In this document: piece after piece, positions 26,218 through 34,488 of the stretch | How the letters are laid out: every line of letters starts with the position of its first letter | Numbering within the stretch: position 1 is the stretch's first letter | Source: Streptomyces asoensis | GTDB taxonomy: Bacteria > Actinomycetota > Actinomycetes > Streptomycetales > Streptomycetaceae | Direction: 5' to 3' | Assembly (NCBI RefSeq): GCF_013085465.1 | Contig: NZ_CP049838.1 | Span: forward strand, 6,510,001-6,574,000 | Length of the DNA: 64,000 nt | Position numbers and translations under genes: made by a program | The notes under the pieces: model-generated | The model's database searches: none | Told to the model about the DNA's origin: nothing | The model's input: the letters and a program-made list of their open reading frames with translations, nothing else

Positions 26218-27351
26218 CTAGAACTTGTTCCTGGGCGTGATGCCGAGCGACAGTCCCGAGAGACCGCGCGCCCTGCCGCCCAGCTTGCCCGCGATGGCCC
26301 GCAGGGCGGAGCCCGCCGGGGACTCCGGGTCGGTCAGGACGACCGGCTTGCCCTCGTCGCCGCCCTCGCGCAGCCGGACGTCGATCGGGATGGAGCCGAG
26401 CACCGGGACGTTCGCGCCGGTCGTGCGGGTCAGTCCCTCGGCCACCGACTGTCCGCCGCCGGTGCCGAAGACGTCGACCATCTCCCCGCAGTGCGGGCAG
26501 GGCAGACCGGACATGTTCTCGACCACGCCGACGATCTTCTGGTGGGTCTGGACGGCGATGGATCCCGCCCGCTCGGCCACCTCGGCGGCCGCCTGCTGCG
26601 GGGTCGTCACGACGAGGATCTCGGCGTTCGGGACCAGCTGCGCCACGGAGATCGCGATGTCGCCGGTGCCCGGCGGGAGGTCGAGCAGCAGCACGTCCAG
26701 GTCGCCCCAGTACACGTCCGACAGGAACTGCTGGAGCGCGCGGTGGAGCATCGGGCCGCGCCAGACGACCGGGGCGTTGCCCGGGGTGAACATGCCGATG
26801 GAGATGACCTTCACGCCGTGCGCGGACGGCGGCATGATCATGTTCTCGACCTGGGTGGGACTGCCGTCCGCGCCCAGCATGCGCGGCACGCTGTGGCCGT
26901 AGATGTCGGCGTCGACGACGCCCACCTTCAGACCGTCGGCCGCCATCGCCGCCGCCAGGTTCACCGTCACCGACGACTTGCCGACGCCGCCCTTGCCGGA
27001 CGCGACCGCGTACACCCGGGTCAGCGAGCCCGGCTTGGCGAACGGGACCTCGCGCTCGGTCTGGCCGCCGCGCAGGGCGTTCGCCAGCTCCTTGCGCTGC
27101 TCGTCGCTCATGACGTCGAGAGTGACGTCGACGCGGGTGACGCCGTCGACCCGGGAGACCGCGTCGGTCACCCGCTGTGTGATCGTTTCGCGCATCGGGC
27201 AGCCGGAGACCGTCAGGTACACGGTGACCGCGACCGTCCCGTCCGCGCCGATCTCTACCGACTTCACCATCCCGAGTTCGGTGATGGGCCGGTTGATCTC
27301 GGGGTCGTTCACCGTCGCCAGTGCCTCGCGCACCGCGTCTTCGCTAGCCAT
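26218..27351 (-). CDS. mrp: Mrp/NBP35-family ATP-binding iron-sulfur carrier
   Basis: A 377-residue Mrp/ApbC protein, thought to carry and deliver Fe-S clusters. An N-terminal DUF59/MIP18-like domain (residues 1-85, with SGCPMRETI) precedes the P-loop NTPase: deviant Walker A SGKGGVGKSS at about 117-126, LLDLPPGTGDIA as Walker B/switch, and the C-terminal CPHC pair that bridges a cluster in dimers. The ATG 27351 start fits. M. tuberculosis mrp (Rv1229c) lies at the corresponding place. Confidence 0.95.
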   Translation of the reverse strand: MASEDAVREALATVNDPEINRPITELGMVKSVEIGADGTVAVTVYLTVSGCPMRETITQRVTDAVSRVDGVTRVDVTLDVMSDEQRKELANALRGGQTEREVPFAKPGSLTRVYAVASGKGGVGKSSVTVNLAAAMAADGLKVGVVDADIYGHSVPRMLGADGSPTQVENMIMPPSAHGVKVISIGMFTPGNAPVVWRGPMLHRALQQFLSDVYWGDLDVLLLDLPPGTGDIAISVAQLVPNAEILVVTTPQQAAAEVAERAGSIAVQTHQKIVGVVENMSGLPCPHCGEMVDVFGTGGGQSVAEGLTRTTGANVPVLGSIPIDVRLREGGDEGKPVVLTDPESPAGSALRAIAGKLGGRARGLSGLSLGITPRNKF

Positions 27352-27394
27352 AAGGACGATGGTACGGCGACCGGCGGGGGCGCAGGTAAGCCCG

Positions 27395-27991
27395 TCACCG
27401 GTCTTCTACGTCACGTCCCCGCGACCGTTCTGCCGGGAATACGGCATGTTCGCGATGCCCGTCCCGCCGTTCCTCCAGTTCCTTGACCATGTCCTGGAGC
27501 TCCGAGCGGATCCAGTCCCGGGTGGCGACCTCGCCGAGACCGATCCGCAGGGCGGCGATCTCCCGGGTCAGATACTCGGTGTCGGCGATGGACCGCTCGT
27601 TCTGCTTGCGGTCCTGCTCCAGGTTGACCCGGTCACGGTCGTCCTGCCGGTTCTGCGCGAGCAGGATCAGCGGGGCCGCGTAGGAGGCCTGGAGCGACAG
27701 CATCAGGGTCAGGAAGATGAAGGGGTAGTTGTCGAAGCGCAGGTCGCGCGGGGCGAAGATGTTCCACAGGACCCAGACGATGATGACGATCGTCATCCAG
27801 ACGATGAACCGCCCGGTGCCCAGGAACCGCGCGATGCGCTCCGACAGCCGCCCGAAGGCCTCCGGGTCCCACTCGGGCAGGATCCGGTGCCGGGGCGGCC
27901 GCGGCTGGTCCAGCCGGGCCCGGGGACGGCTGGTCGCGGTGGCGCCCGCCGGGGTGCGCTCGACGCGCCCGCTCTCGCGGTCAGGAACCAT
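27395..27991 (-). CDS. DUF1003 membrane protein
   Basis: A 198-residue protein with two transmembrane helices (FIVWMTIVIIVWVLWNIF and FIFLTLMLSLQASYAAPLIL) joined by a short loop, the core of DUF1003, followed by a charged helix rich in Arg, Glu and Asp. Its ATG lies inside the end of the upstream MgtE_N/CBS gene (11-bp overlap), so the two are translated together. DUF1003 proteins often pair with cation transport genes. Function unknown. Confidence 0.9.
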   Translation of the reverse strand: MVPDRESGRVERTPAGATATSRPRARLDQPRPPRHRILPEWDPEAFGRLSERIARFLGTGRFIVWMTIVIIVWVLWNIFAPRDLRFDNYPFIFLTLMLSLQASYAAPLILLAQNRQDDRDRVNLEQDRKQNERSIADTEYLTREIAALRIGLGEVATRDWIRSELQDMVKELEERRDGHREHAVFPAERSRGRDVEDR

Positions 27992-29276
27992 GCGGGCCCA
28001 CCTCCTCGGTCGTCTCCTCGTCGAGGTGGAACTCCGTCTCCCGCCAGTCCTCCGGCAGCATGTGGTCCAGGACGTCGTCCACGGTCACCGCGCCCAGCAG
28101 CGAGCCCGCCTCGTCGACGACGGGCGCCGCGACCATGTCGTACGTCGCGAAGAACCCGGCGACGACCGGCAGCGCCGCGTCCGGTGCCAGGGCCTGGAGA
28201 TCGTCGTCGAGCATCGAACTGACCAGCGTGTACGGGGGGTCGCGCAGCAGCCGCTGGAAGTGGACCGTGCCGAGGTACTTGCCGGTCGGGGTCTCGTCGG
28301 GCGGGCGGCAGACGTAGACCTGCGCGGCGAGGGCGGGGGAGAGGTCGCGGTTGCGCACCCGCGCGAGGGCGTCGGCGACGGTGGCGTCGGGGCGCAGGAT
28401 GATCGGCTCGGTGGTCATCAGCCCGCCCGCGGTGTGCTCCTCGTACGACAACAGGCGCCGCATGTCGGCCGCGTCGTCGGGCTGCATCAGGCTCAGCAGC
28501 CGCTCCTGGTCCTGCTCCGGGAGTTCGGAGAGCAGGTCGGCCGCGTCGTCGGGGTCCATGGCCTCCAGGACGTCCGCCGCGCGCTCCTCCTTCAGCTTGC
28601 CGAGGATCTCGATCTGGTCGTCCTCCGGGAGCTCTTCGAGGACGTCGGCGAGACGGTCGTCGTCGAGCGCGGCGGCGACCTCGGCGCGCCGCTTCGGCGA
28701 CAGATGGTGCAGGACGTTGGCGAGGTCGGCGGGGCGCAGCTGCTCGAAGGTGGCGAGGAGGCTCTCCGCGCCCTGTCCGTGCTCCTCCAGCGAGAACCCG
28801 GTGACCGCCGACCACTCCACGGTCAGCGTCTCGCCCTTCGCCCGCCGGAAGGCGCTCGCCCTCTTCCCCTTGCGCACGAAGACCCGGTCGAGCTCCCAGT
28901 CCCGGCGGGCCGGCAGGTGGTGCACCGACACGTCGAGGACGGTGACCTCCTCGCCGGTCTCGCCGAGCGTGACGCGGCGGTCGAGCAGCTCCCCGAAGAC
29001 GAGGCGCTCGGTGGGCCGCTGCTCGAAGCGGCGGACGTTGAGCACGCCGGTGGTGATGACCTGGCCGGACTCGATGCCGGTCACCCGGGTCATGGGCAGG
29101 AAGATGCGGCGCCGGGTGGACAGTTCGACGACCAGCCCGAGCACCCTCGGCGGCCGCCGCCGTACCCGCAGCACGACGACCAGATCGCGTACCCGTCCCA
29201 CCTGGTCGCCGCTCGGGTCGAAGACCGGAACGCCGGAGAGGTGCGACACGAAGATCCGCGGGGCGCCCGCCGCCAT
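27981..29276 (-). CDS. PRC-barrel/MgtE N-terminal domain/CBS-pair protein without the channel
   Basis: A 431-residue soluble protein. Residues 1-110 look like two PRC-barrel-like units (RIFVSHLSGVPVFDPSGDQV), then an MgtE_N superhelix (VLHHLSPKRRAEVAAALDDD, then VLEAMDPDDAADLL), then two CBS motifs (LMTTEPIILRPDATVADAL and a later MVAAPVVDEAGSLLG). MgtE_N and CBS sense Mg2+ in the MgtE channel, but no transmembrane domain follows here. ATG 29276 has AGGAGG upstream. A metal-sensing partner for the coupled DUF1003 protein or for CorA is possible, by inference. Confidence 0.87.
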   Translation of the reverse strand: MAAGAPRIFVSHLSGVPVFDPSGDQVGRVRDLVVVLRVRRRPPRVLGLVVELSTRRRIFLPMTRVTGIESGQVITTGVLNVRRFEQRPTERLVFGELLDRRVTLGETGEEVTVLDVSVHHLPARRDWELDRVFVRKGKRASAFRRAKGETLTVEWSAVTGFSLEEHGQGAESLLATFEQLRPADLANVLHHLSPKRRAEVAAALDDDRLADVLEELPEDDQIEILGKLKEERAADVLEAMDPDDAADLLSELPEQDQERLLSLMQPDDAADMRRLLSYEEHTAGGLMTTEPIILRPDATVADALARVRNRDLSPALAAQVYVCRPPDETPTGKYLGTVHFQRLLRDPPYTLVSSMLDDDLQALAPDAALPVVAGFFATYDMVAAPVVDEAGSLLGAVTVDDVLDHMLPEDWRETEFHLDEETTEEVGPHGS

Positions 29277-29469
29277 ACCGCACCTCCTTCTTCTGTTGCC
29301 GGTGATGTTCTTTTCCCAATTGCCCGCTCGTGCGGGCTTCAGGCTAGCCCGTCCCGATCGGATCCGCCCTGGTGGGCGGTCCGGACGGACTGGCTCCGCT
29401 CGCGCTCCGCGACCCCGGTACGCTGCCGTACGCCGCTCAGCACACCCCCGCAGAAAGGCGGCCTTCTCT

Positions 29470-30222
29470 GTGACTGCGATTCCCCAGGGCCGAACTCGCC
29501 GCGCCTCGCTGGTGAGCGCGATGTGCGCACTGGTCGTGGGCATGGGACTGACGGGATGCAGCGAGGATCCGGACGCGGGCACGAACGGGGTGGGCAAGCT
29601 GCCCGCCGCGCAGATCCAGGCGAAGACGAAGGCGGCGGCCGGCGCCGTGGACGCGGTGCGGCTGTCCGGGAGCGTGGTCACCAGCGGGCACACGTACAAG
29701 CTGGACATGAGCCTGAAGGCGGACGGCGGCACCGGGTCGGTCACCGCGGAGGGCGCCACCTTCCACCTGCTGCGGGTCGGCGAGCAGCTGTACCTGAAAG
29801 CCGACGCGGCGTTCTGGAACAAGGAGGACGGCAAGTCCGGCGAGGACGGTTCGGACACGGCGGCCGCCGACAAACTCGACGGCAAGTACGTGAAGGTGCC
29901 GACGGGCGACCCCTCGTACAAGAAGTTCAGCGGCTTCACGGACAAGGACCTCCTCCTCGACGGTCTGCTGACACTGCACGGCTCGCTGGCCACCGACGGC
30001 CACCACGAGCAGTCCGGCGTCCGGACGATCCGCATCACCGGCGACGGCGGCTCCGGCGGCAAGCTGGACGTGTCGCTGGAGGGCAAGCCCTACCCGCTGC
30101 GCCTGGAGCGCGCCGGAGGAGCCGGAACGCTGAGTTTCTCCTCCTGGGGCAAGGACTTCGCCCTGGAGGAACCGGCGAAGGACGAGACGGTGGACTACGG
30201 GAAGCAGCTCCCGACCTCGTGA
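29470..30222 (+). CDS. Lipoprotein, LppX/LprG-like or DUF-type
   Basis: A 250-residue exported lipoprotein. The signal peptide ends in the lipobox LTGC (residues about 28-31 after RRASLVSAMCALVVGMG). The mature part has repeated beta-strand patterns (VRLSGSVVTSGHTYKLDMSL, FHLLRVGEQLYLKAD) that resemble the antiparallel sheet of mycobacterial LppX/LprG lipid-binding lipoproteins, but I cannot confirm homology. GTG 29470 has AAAGG upstream. It is divergent from the MgtE_N/CBS gene. Confidence 0.78.
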   Translation: MTAIPQGRTRRASLVSAMCALVVGMGLTGCSEDPDAGTNGVGKLPAAQIQAKTKAAAGAVDAVRLSGSVVTSGHTYKLDMSLKADGGTGSVTAEGATFHLLRVGEQLYLKADAAFWNKEDGKSGEDGSDTAAADKLDGKYVKVPTGDPSYKKFSGFTDKDLLLDGLLTLHGSLATDGHHEQSGVRTIRITGDGGSGGKLDVSLEGKPYPLRLERAGGAGTLSFSSWGKDFALEEPAKDETVDYGKQLPTS

Positions 30223-30273
30223 GCCGCCGCTCGCGGTAGCGGGGTTCGCGGTACCGGGGGTTCGCGGTACCGG

Positions 30274-30792
30274 CTACGCGCGTCTGCGCTTCCGCAGCAG
30301 CAGCTTCGGCAGCCCGGCCGGCGCCGGCTCTCGCGTGGTGGCGGGCGAGGGCACGGGCCGTGCCGCCAGATCCCCGTCGGGCAGGGGCAGCGTGGCCCCC
30401 GTCGGCTCCAGGCGGAGCACCCGGCACTCGCGCGCCCAGCGCTCGGTCATCGCCTCGCCGTCGGGCGCGTTCAGCCGCTTGCCCTTGAGCTCGGCGACGG
30501 CCGCCTGCCACGCCTGCGAGCCGGGCGCGAGCGAGACGACCTTCGCCGTCCAGGAGACCAGCCGACCGCCCTTGTCCTTGCTGCGGACGGTGACCTCGGC
30601 CGAACCGCCCTCGGTCAGCCCGGCCAGTGGCTGCTCCCCGGGCCCGTCGCCGACCAGACAGACCGCGCCCTCGTGCCACACGTGCCACAGCGCACGCGCG
30701 GCCGGTTCACCGGCGCCCTGGACCCAGACGAGGCCGGACTTCTTGGTGGCCTCCTCGACGAGGGCCTGGTCGAGCAGCAGCTCTCTTGTCAT
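30274..30792 (-). CDS. Hypothetical protein, possibly FMN-binding split-barrel fold
   Basis: A 172-residue protein with ATG 30792 (three codons downstream of an in-frame GTG). The N-terminal half (LVWVQGAGEPAARALWHVWH, then CLVGDGPGEQPL) has a pattern I associate with PPOX-type split-barrel proteins, though motifs are weak. The C-terminus is Pro/Arg rich (RKRRRA). The adjacent region 30223-30270 carries two copies of GGTTCGCGGTACCGG between convergent genes. No function assigned. Confidence 0.55.
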   Translation of the reverse strand: MTRELLLDQALVEEATKKSGLVWVQGAGEPAARALWHVWHEGAVCLVGDGPGEQPLAGLTEGGSAEVTVRSKDKGGRLVSWTAKVVSLAPGSQAWQAAVAELKGKRLNAPDGEAMTERWARECRVLRLEPTGATLPLPDGDLAARPVPSPATTREPAPAGLPKLLLRKRRRA

Positions 30793-30825
30793 GGGTCTCA
30801 CCCTAGTCAGCCGGTGCCGGGACCC

Positions 30826-31956
30826 TCACAGCCAGCCGTTGCGCTTCAGCGTGCGGTGGATGCCGATACAGAGCGCCACCATGGCCGACATGACCACGGG
30901 ATAGCCGAACTTCGAGTGTAGTTCCGGCATGTAGTCGAAGTTCATTCCGTACACCCCGCACACCATCGTCGGTACGGCGATGATGGCGGCCCAGGACGTG
31001 ATCTTCCGCATGTCCTCGTTCTGTGCGACGGACGCCTGCGCGAGGTTGGCCTGGAGGATCGAGTTGAGCAGTTCGTCGAAGCCGATGACCTGCTCCTGGA
31101 CCCGGGCGAGGTGGTCGGCGACGTCCCGGAAGTACTTCTGGATGTCGGGGTCGACCAGCCGCATCGGCCGCTCGCTCAGCAGCTGCATCGGCCGCAGCAG
31201 CGGCGACACCGCGCGCTTGAACTCCAGTACCTCACGCTTGAGTTGATAGATCCGGCCGGCGTCCGTGCCGCGCGGGGTGCCCTTGCGTCCCGGCGAGAAC
31301 ACCTCCGTCTCGACCTCGTCGATGTCGTCCTGGACGGCGTCCGCGACCGCGATGTAGCCGTCGACGACGTGGTCGGCGATGGCGTGCAGCACCGCCGAGG
31401 GGCCCTTGGCGAGCAGCTCGGGGTCGTCCTGGAGGCGGTGGCGCAGTGCGCGCAGCGAGCCCTGGCCGCCGTGCCGGACGGTGATGAAGAAGTCCTTGCC
31501 GGTGAAGCACATGACCTCACCGGTCTCGACGACCTCGCTGTTGGCCGTGAGCCGGTCGTGCTCGATGTAGTGGATGGTCTTGAAGACCGTGAAGAGGGAG
31601 TCGTCGTAGCGCTCCAGCTTGGGCCGCTGGTGTGCCTGTACGGCGTCCTCCACGGCCAGCGGGTGCAGCCCGAACTCGCTCGCGATACCGGCGAATTCGG
31701 CCTCGGTCGGCTCGTGCAGCCCGATCCACACGAAGCCTCCGTCGCGCCGCACCTGGCGCATGGCCTCCTGCGGGGTCGGGGGCTGCGGGTAGGCGACACG
31801 TGAGCCGTCGCGGTAGACCGCGCAGTCGACGACGGCCGACGGCGTCGCGGGGTCGCGGGTGGTGTCGTAGGCGCCGGTGTCCATACGCCCGCCCCCCTTG
31901 CGCAGAGAGGGACGGGCCGGGCGGACAACGGCACGGAGGTCGCGGATCATCGACAT
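30826..31956 (-). CDS. corA: CorA-family magnesium/cobalt transporter
   Basis: A 376-residue CorA. The large cytoplasmic domain is followed by two C-terminal membrane helices, with the hallmark YGMNF between them (in VCGVYGMNFDYMPEL) as the selectivity signature. The protein forms homopentameric Mg2+ channels. ATG 31956 has AAGGAG upstream; a longer frame from GTG 32052 is unlikely. The gene order with the CBS/MgtE_N and mrp genes matches M. tuberculosis. Two short ORFs in its upstream region may be regulatory. Confidence 0.94.
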   Translation of the reverse strand: MSMIRDLRAVVRPARPSLRKGGGRMDTGAYDTTRDPATPSAVVDCAVYRDGSRVAYPQPPTPQEAMRQVRRDGGFVWIGLHEPTEAEFAGIASEFGLHPLAVEDAVQAHQRPKLERYDDSLFTVFKTIHYIEHDRLTANSEVVETGEVMCFTGKDFFITVRHGGQGSLRALRHRLQDDPELLAKGPSAVLHAIADHVVDGYIAVADAVQDDIDEVETEVFSPGRKGTPRGTDAGRIYQLKREVLEFKRAVSPLLRPMQLLSERPMRLVDPDIQKYFRDVADHLARVQEQVIGFDELLNSILQANLAQASVAQNEDMRKITSWAAIIAVPTMVCGVYGMNFDYMPELHSKFGYPVVMSAMVALCIGIHRTLKRNGWL

Positions 31957-32091
31957 GGCAGGCTCCTTCGCGACTAGCAAAGAAAGACCGCCACGACGGG
32001 TGGAACTGCCCGGAATGAGGACGTCCTGAGTGCGGAGGTTTGGCACGTCCACAAAGCGGGGAGCACCGCTCCGTCGCGGTGGCGAGCTTCG

Positions 32092-32175
32092 CTACTGAAT
32101 CAGACCGGAGAGATCTGGCAGATCAGACAGATCGAGCAGATCAGGTGAAAAAGGAAACGAAGTGCTCTTCCGCAT
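32092..32175 (-). CDS. Possible Asp/Pro-rich leader ORF upstream of corA
   Basis: A 27-codon ORF (ATG 32175) encoding a peptide with five Asp and four Pro, containing SPDLLDLSDLPDLSG. It lies 135 bp upstream of corA. No Shine-Dalgarno sequence is visible, so translation is doubtful. Interest comes from Mg2+ transporter leaders (MgtL, CorL in enterobacteria), where acidic or proline-rich stretches respond to Mg2+. Confidence 0.25.
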   Translation of the reverse strand: MRKSTSFPFSPDLLDLSDLPDLSGLIQ

Positions 32176-32232
32176 GAAGATGAGCGCGAGAGGTGGCGAC
32201 CAGCCGGGGGCCAAGAAGCCGGAGCAGCTGCG

Positions 32233-32280
32233 TCAGCGGCAGGAAGAGCGAGTGGTACTGCACGGGTGACTTCGATCCAT
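32233..32280 (-). CDS. Possible 15-residue leader peptide upstream of corA
   Basis: ATG 32280 is preceded by GGAGGAGGTGGGG at about 9-10 bases, an excellent ribosome-binding site. The 15-codon ORF (MDRSHPCSTTRSSCR) ends with Cys-Arg-stop. It is too short to be a protein of usual kind. Its stop is 276 bp upstream of the corA start. A leader role is inferred from the strong site and position. Confidence 0.35.
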   Translation of the reverse strand: MDRSHPCSTTRSSCR

Positions 32281-32414
32281 GACAGCCCCACCTCCTCCAG
32301 CCGGTCCCTCGTAAGGGAGTCTCGTCTGCGTCGGGGCAAGATCGCGACGCTTCTGCGTGCTGCCCCGAACCACCGGGCCAGAATAGCAGTCGACTGAAGT
32401 GTCAAGGTGCTGCT

Positions 32415-33032
32415 TTGCCCAGCACCGACGAGTTCTATGCTCGCCGCATGGTTGATGTTCTTCCTCTGGTCGAGGCTCGTTTGCGCAGCGCGTTGGGCGA
32501 GCCGGACGCCCGCGCCGCGGTCACCTTCCTCGGTACGGACCGCCTCGAGGTGCTGCGTTTCCACGAGGGCGACGTCGTCCGCTACGCCACGCTCGGCATG
32601 TCCGCGCAGCCGATGAGCGACCCGACGGCGATGCTCGCCGACCCGGTCGAGGGGCCGCGTGCCGAGCTGGTGCTGTCCGTACGGCCCGGCGCGTCCGACA
32701 CCGACAAGGTGCTCCGCCCGCTGGCCGTGCTCGCCGCGTCCCCGCAGGTCGAGGGCGTGGTCGTGGCCCCCGGCAGCTCCCTCGACGTGGGTGAACCCCT
32801 GTGGCCCGGCGCCCCGTTCACCTCGGTCCTGGTCGCCGAGCCGGGCGGTCTGGTCGAGGATCTCGACCTTGACGAGCCTCTCGATCCGGTCCGCTTCCTG
32901 CCCCTGCTCCCCATGACCCCCAACGAGGCGGCCTGGAAGCGCGTGCACGGCGCCCAGGCGCTCCAGGAGCGCTGGCTGACGAGCGGGACGGACCTCCGGG
33001 ATCCGTCCCGGAAGTCCGTCCCGCTTGATTGA
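32415..33032 (+). CDS. Suppressor-of-fused-like domain protein
   Basis: A 205-residue protein starting at TTG 32415 (AAGGTG about 6 bases upstream); ATG 32448 (MVDVLPLVEARL) is an alternative. The pattern VLRFHEGDVVRYATLGMSAQ, RAELVLSVRPGASDTDKVL and a C-terminal LPLLPMTPNEAAWKRVHGAQ fits the bacterial SUFU (suppressor of fused) fold, whose members often act as immunity proteins or have unknown roles. No toxin is visible next to it. A hairpin at 33057-33091 ends the unit. Confidence 0.78.
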   Translation: MPSTDEFYARRMVDVLPLVEARLRSALGEPDARAAVTFLGTDRLEVLRFHEGDVVRYATLGMSAQPMSDPTAMLADPVEGPRAELVLSVRPGASDTDKVLRPLAVLAASPQVEGVVVAPGSSLDVGEPLWPGAPFTSVLVAEPGGLVEDLDLDEPLDPVRFLPLLPMTPNEAAWKRVHGAQALQERWLTSGTDLRDPSRKSVPLD

Positions 33033-33056
33033 GGCCCGGGTGACCGATGTCACCAA

Positions 33057-33091
33057 CGCTCGGGCGTCGATCGTCAGTTGACGCCCGAGCG
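33057..33091. terminator. 12-bp hairpin between convergent SUFU-like and MFS genes
   Basis: Arms 33057-33068 and 33080-33091 (CGCTCGGGCGTC/GACGCCCGAGCG) are perfectly complementary around an 11-base loop. Located 25 bases after one stop and 3 before the other. Confidence 0.75.
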
Positions 33092-33093
33092 GC

Positions 33094-34317
33094 TCAGTCG
33101 GCGAAGACCGTGACCCCGTCCTCCGTCGCGTGCTGCGGTTCCAGTTCCTCGGCTTCGTGGGTGAGCGCCTTGCGTCGGACGACGACCACGACCGCGCCGA
33201 GCAGCGCGGTGACCGCCGCGACGACGAACGGGACATGGATGTCGGTCCACTCCTCGATCTTCGGCGCGAAGTAGGGCGCGGCCGCGGCCGCGAACCACCG
33301 CACGAAGTTGTAGCCGGCGCTCGCCACCGGGCGCGGGGCGTCCGAGACGCCGAGCGCCAACTCGGTGTAGACGGTGTTGTTCACGCCGATGAACGCGCCC
33401 GACAGGATCGTGCAGACGATCGCCGTGGTGTGGTCGCCGTACCCGAGGACGAACACGTCGACGGCGAGCAGTACCAGCGAGCCGCCGAGCACCTTCAGCG
33501 AGCCGAACCGCTCCTGGAGTCGCGGCGCCACGAGGACCGAGAAGACGGCGAGCAGCACGCCCCAGGCGAAGAACACCGCCCCCGACTTGTAGGGGGTCAT
33601 GTTCAGCACGAACGGGGTGAAGGCCAGCACGGTGAAGAACGTGTAGTTGTAGAAGAACGCCGAGGCGGCGGCGGAGGCGAGACCGCCGTGCCCGAGGGCC
33701 TTGATCGGGTCCAGGACGGAGATCTTCCGGGCCGGCTTCGGCTGGTCCTTCAGGAACACCGTGATGCACAGGAAGCCGATCGCCATCAGGAACGCGGTGC
33801 CGAAGAAGGGGTAGCGCCAGCTGGCGTCGCCGAGCAGCGCGCCGAGCAGCGGTCCGCAGGCCATGCCGAGGCCGAGGGCGGACTCGTACAGCAGGATGGC
33901 GGCCGCGCTGCCGCCGGCCGCCGCGCCGACGATCACCGCGAGGGCGGTCGACACGAACAGCGCGTTGCCGAGCCCCCAGCCGGCCCGGAAGCCGACGAGT
34001 TCGCCGACCGAGCCCGAGGTGCCCGCGAGAGCCGCGAAGACGACGACGAGGGCGAGGCCGACCAGCAGCGTCCTGCGGCCGCCGATCCGGCTGGAGACGA
34101 AGCCGGTGACCAGCATCGCGAACGCGGTGATCAGGAAGTACGAGGTGAAGAGCAGGGAGACCTGGCCGGCCGTGGCGTCCAGCCCCTGGGCGATGGACGG
34201 CAGGATCGGGTCGACGAGGCCGATGCCCATGAAGGCGACGACGGACGCGCCGGCCGTCGCCCACACCGCCTTCGGCTGCCGCAGGATGCTTCCGGCTCCC
34301 GCATCGAATGGGTCCAT
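33094..34317 (-). CDS. MFS transporter
   Basis: A 407-residue major facilitator with 12 predicted helices. The helix 2-3 loop reads GFVSSRIGGRRTLL, the usual MFS motif A position. ATG 34317 (MDPFDAGAGSIL) with AGAGGAA upstream is chosen over ATG 34356. The substrate is unknown; drug efflux is plausible since the promoter region is AT-rich and carries dyads that fit a MarR- or TetR-type repressor. No regulator gene is adjacent. Confidence 0.9.
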   Translation of the reverse strand: MDPFDAGAGSILRQPKAVWATAGASVVAFMGIGLVDPILPSIAQGLDATAGQVSLLFTSYFLITAFAMLVTGFVSSRIGGRRTLLVGLALVVVFAALAGTSGSVGELVGFRAGWGLGNALFVSTALAVIVGAAAGGSAAAILLYESALGLGMACGPLLGALLGDASWRYPFFGTAFLMAIGFLCITVFLKDQPKPARKISVLDPIKALGHGGLASAAASAFFYNYTFFTVLAFTPFVLNMTPYKSGAVFFAWGVLLAVFSVLVAPRLQERFGSLKVLGGSLVLLAVDVFVLGYGDHTTAIVCTILSGAFIGVNNTVYTELALGVSDAPRPVASAGYNFVRWFAAAAAPYFAPKIEEWTDIHVPFVVAAVTALLGAVVVVVRRKALTHEAEELEPQHATEDGVTVFAD

Positions 34318-34339
34318 GGTTCCTCTCACCCCTCGGAAG

Positions 34340-34400
34340 GTAGTTGGTATATACACACAGTAAGTTAGATCGCCTAATTAATGCAAGTTACATGTAAGTC
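34340..34400 (-). promoter_or_regulatory. AT-rich promoter region of the MFS gene with two dyads
   Basis: The stretch is about 65% A/T, unusual here. It contains TTAG-ATCGC-CTAA (about 34365-34377) and the perfect palindrome TTACATGTAA at 34388-34397. A -35-like TTGCAT (minus strand, 34381-34386) lies between the two dyads. Such an arrangement suggests repressor control of the MFS gene. Confidence 0.45.
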
Positions 34401-34488
34401 TTCGGGGGCGGTCACGGAGGCGGTCACTTCCGTCCGGACGGGTGATCGTCCTTGACGTGGGCGTGCTCGGGTAGGACCGTGGGGCTCT

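Larger units (their letters stand above)
31957..32414. other. Upstream region of corA with possible leader ORFs
   Basis: This 458-bp gap between corA (minus) and the SUFU-like gene (plus) contains two short minus-strand ORFs (32233-32280 and 32092-32175), short GATCTG-like repeats at about 32110-32140, an inverted repeat TCCCT/AGGGA near 32306-32320 and CGGGGCA/TGCCCCG at 32331-32367. No ykoK/M-box consensus was found. The promoter for the plus-strand gene is not obvious. Confidence 0.5.

Noticed and set aside
31957..32414. M-box (ykoK) magnesium riboswitch upstream of corA
   Set aside because: I looked for the GGTGAGGCTCC core and the conserved GCC..CCGCTGCCC blocks on the minus strand and did not find them.
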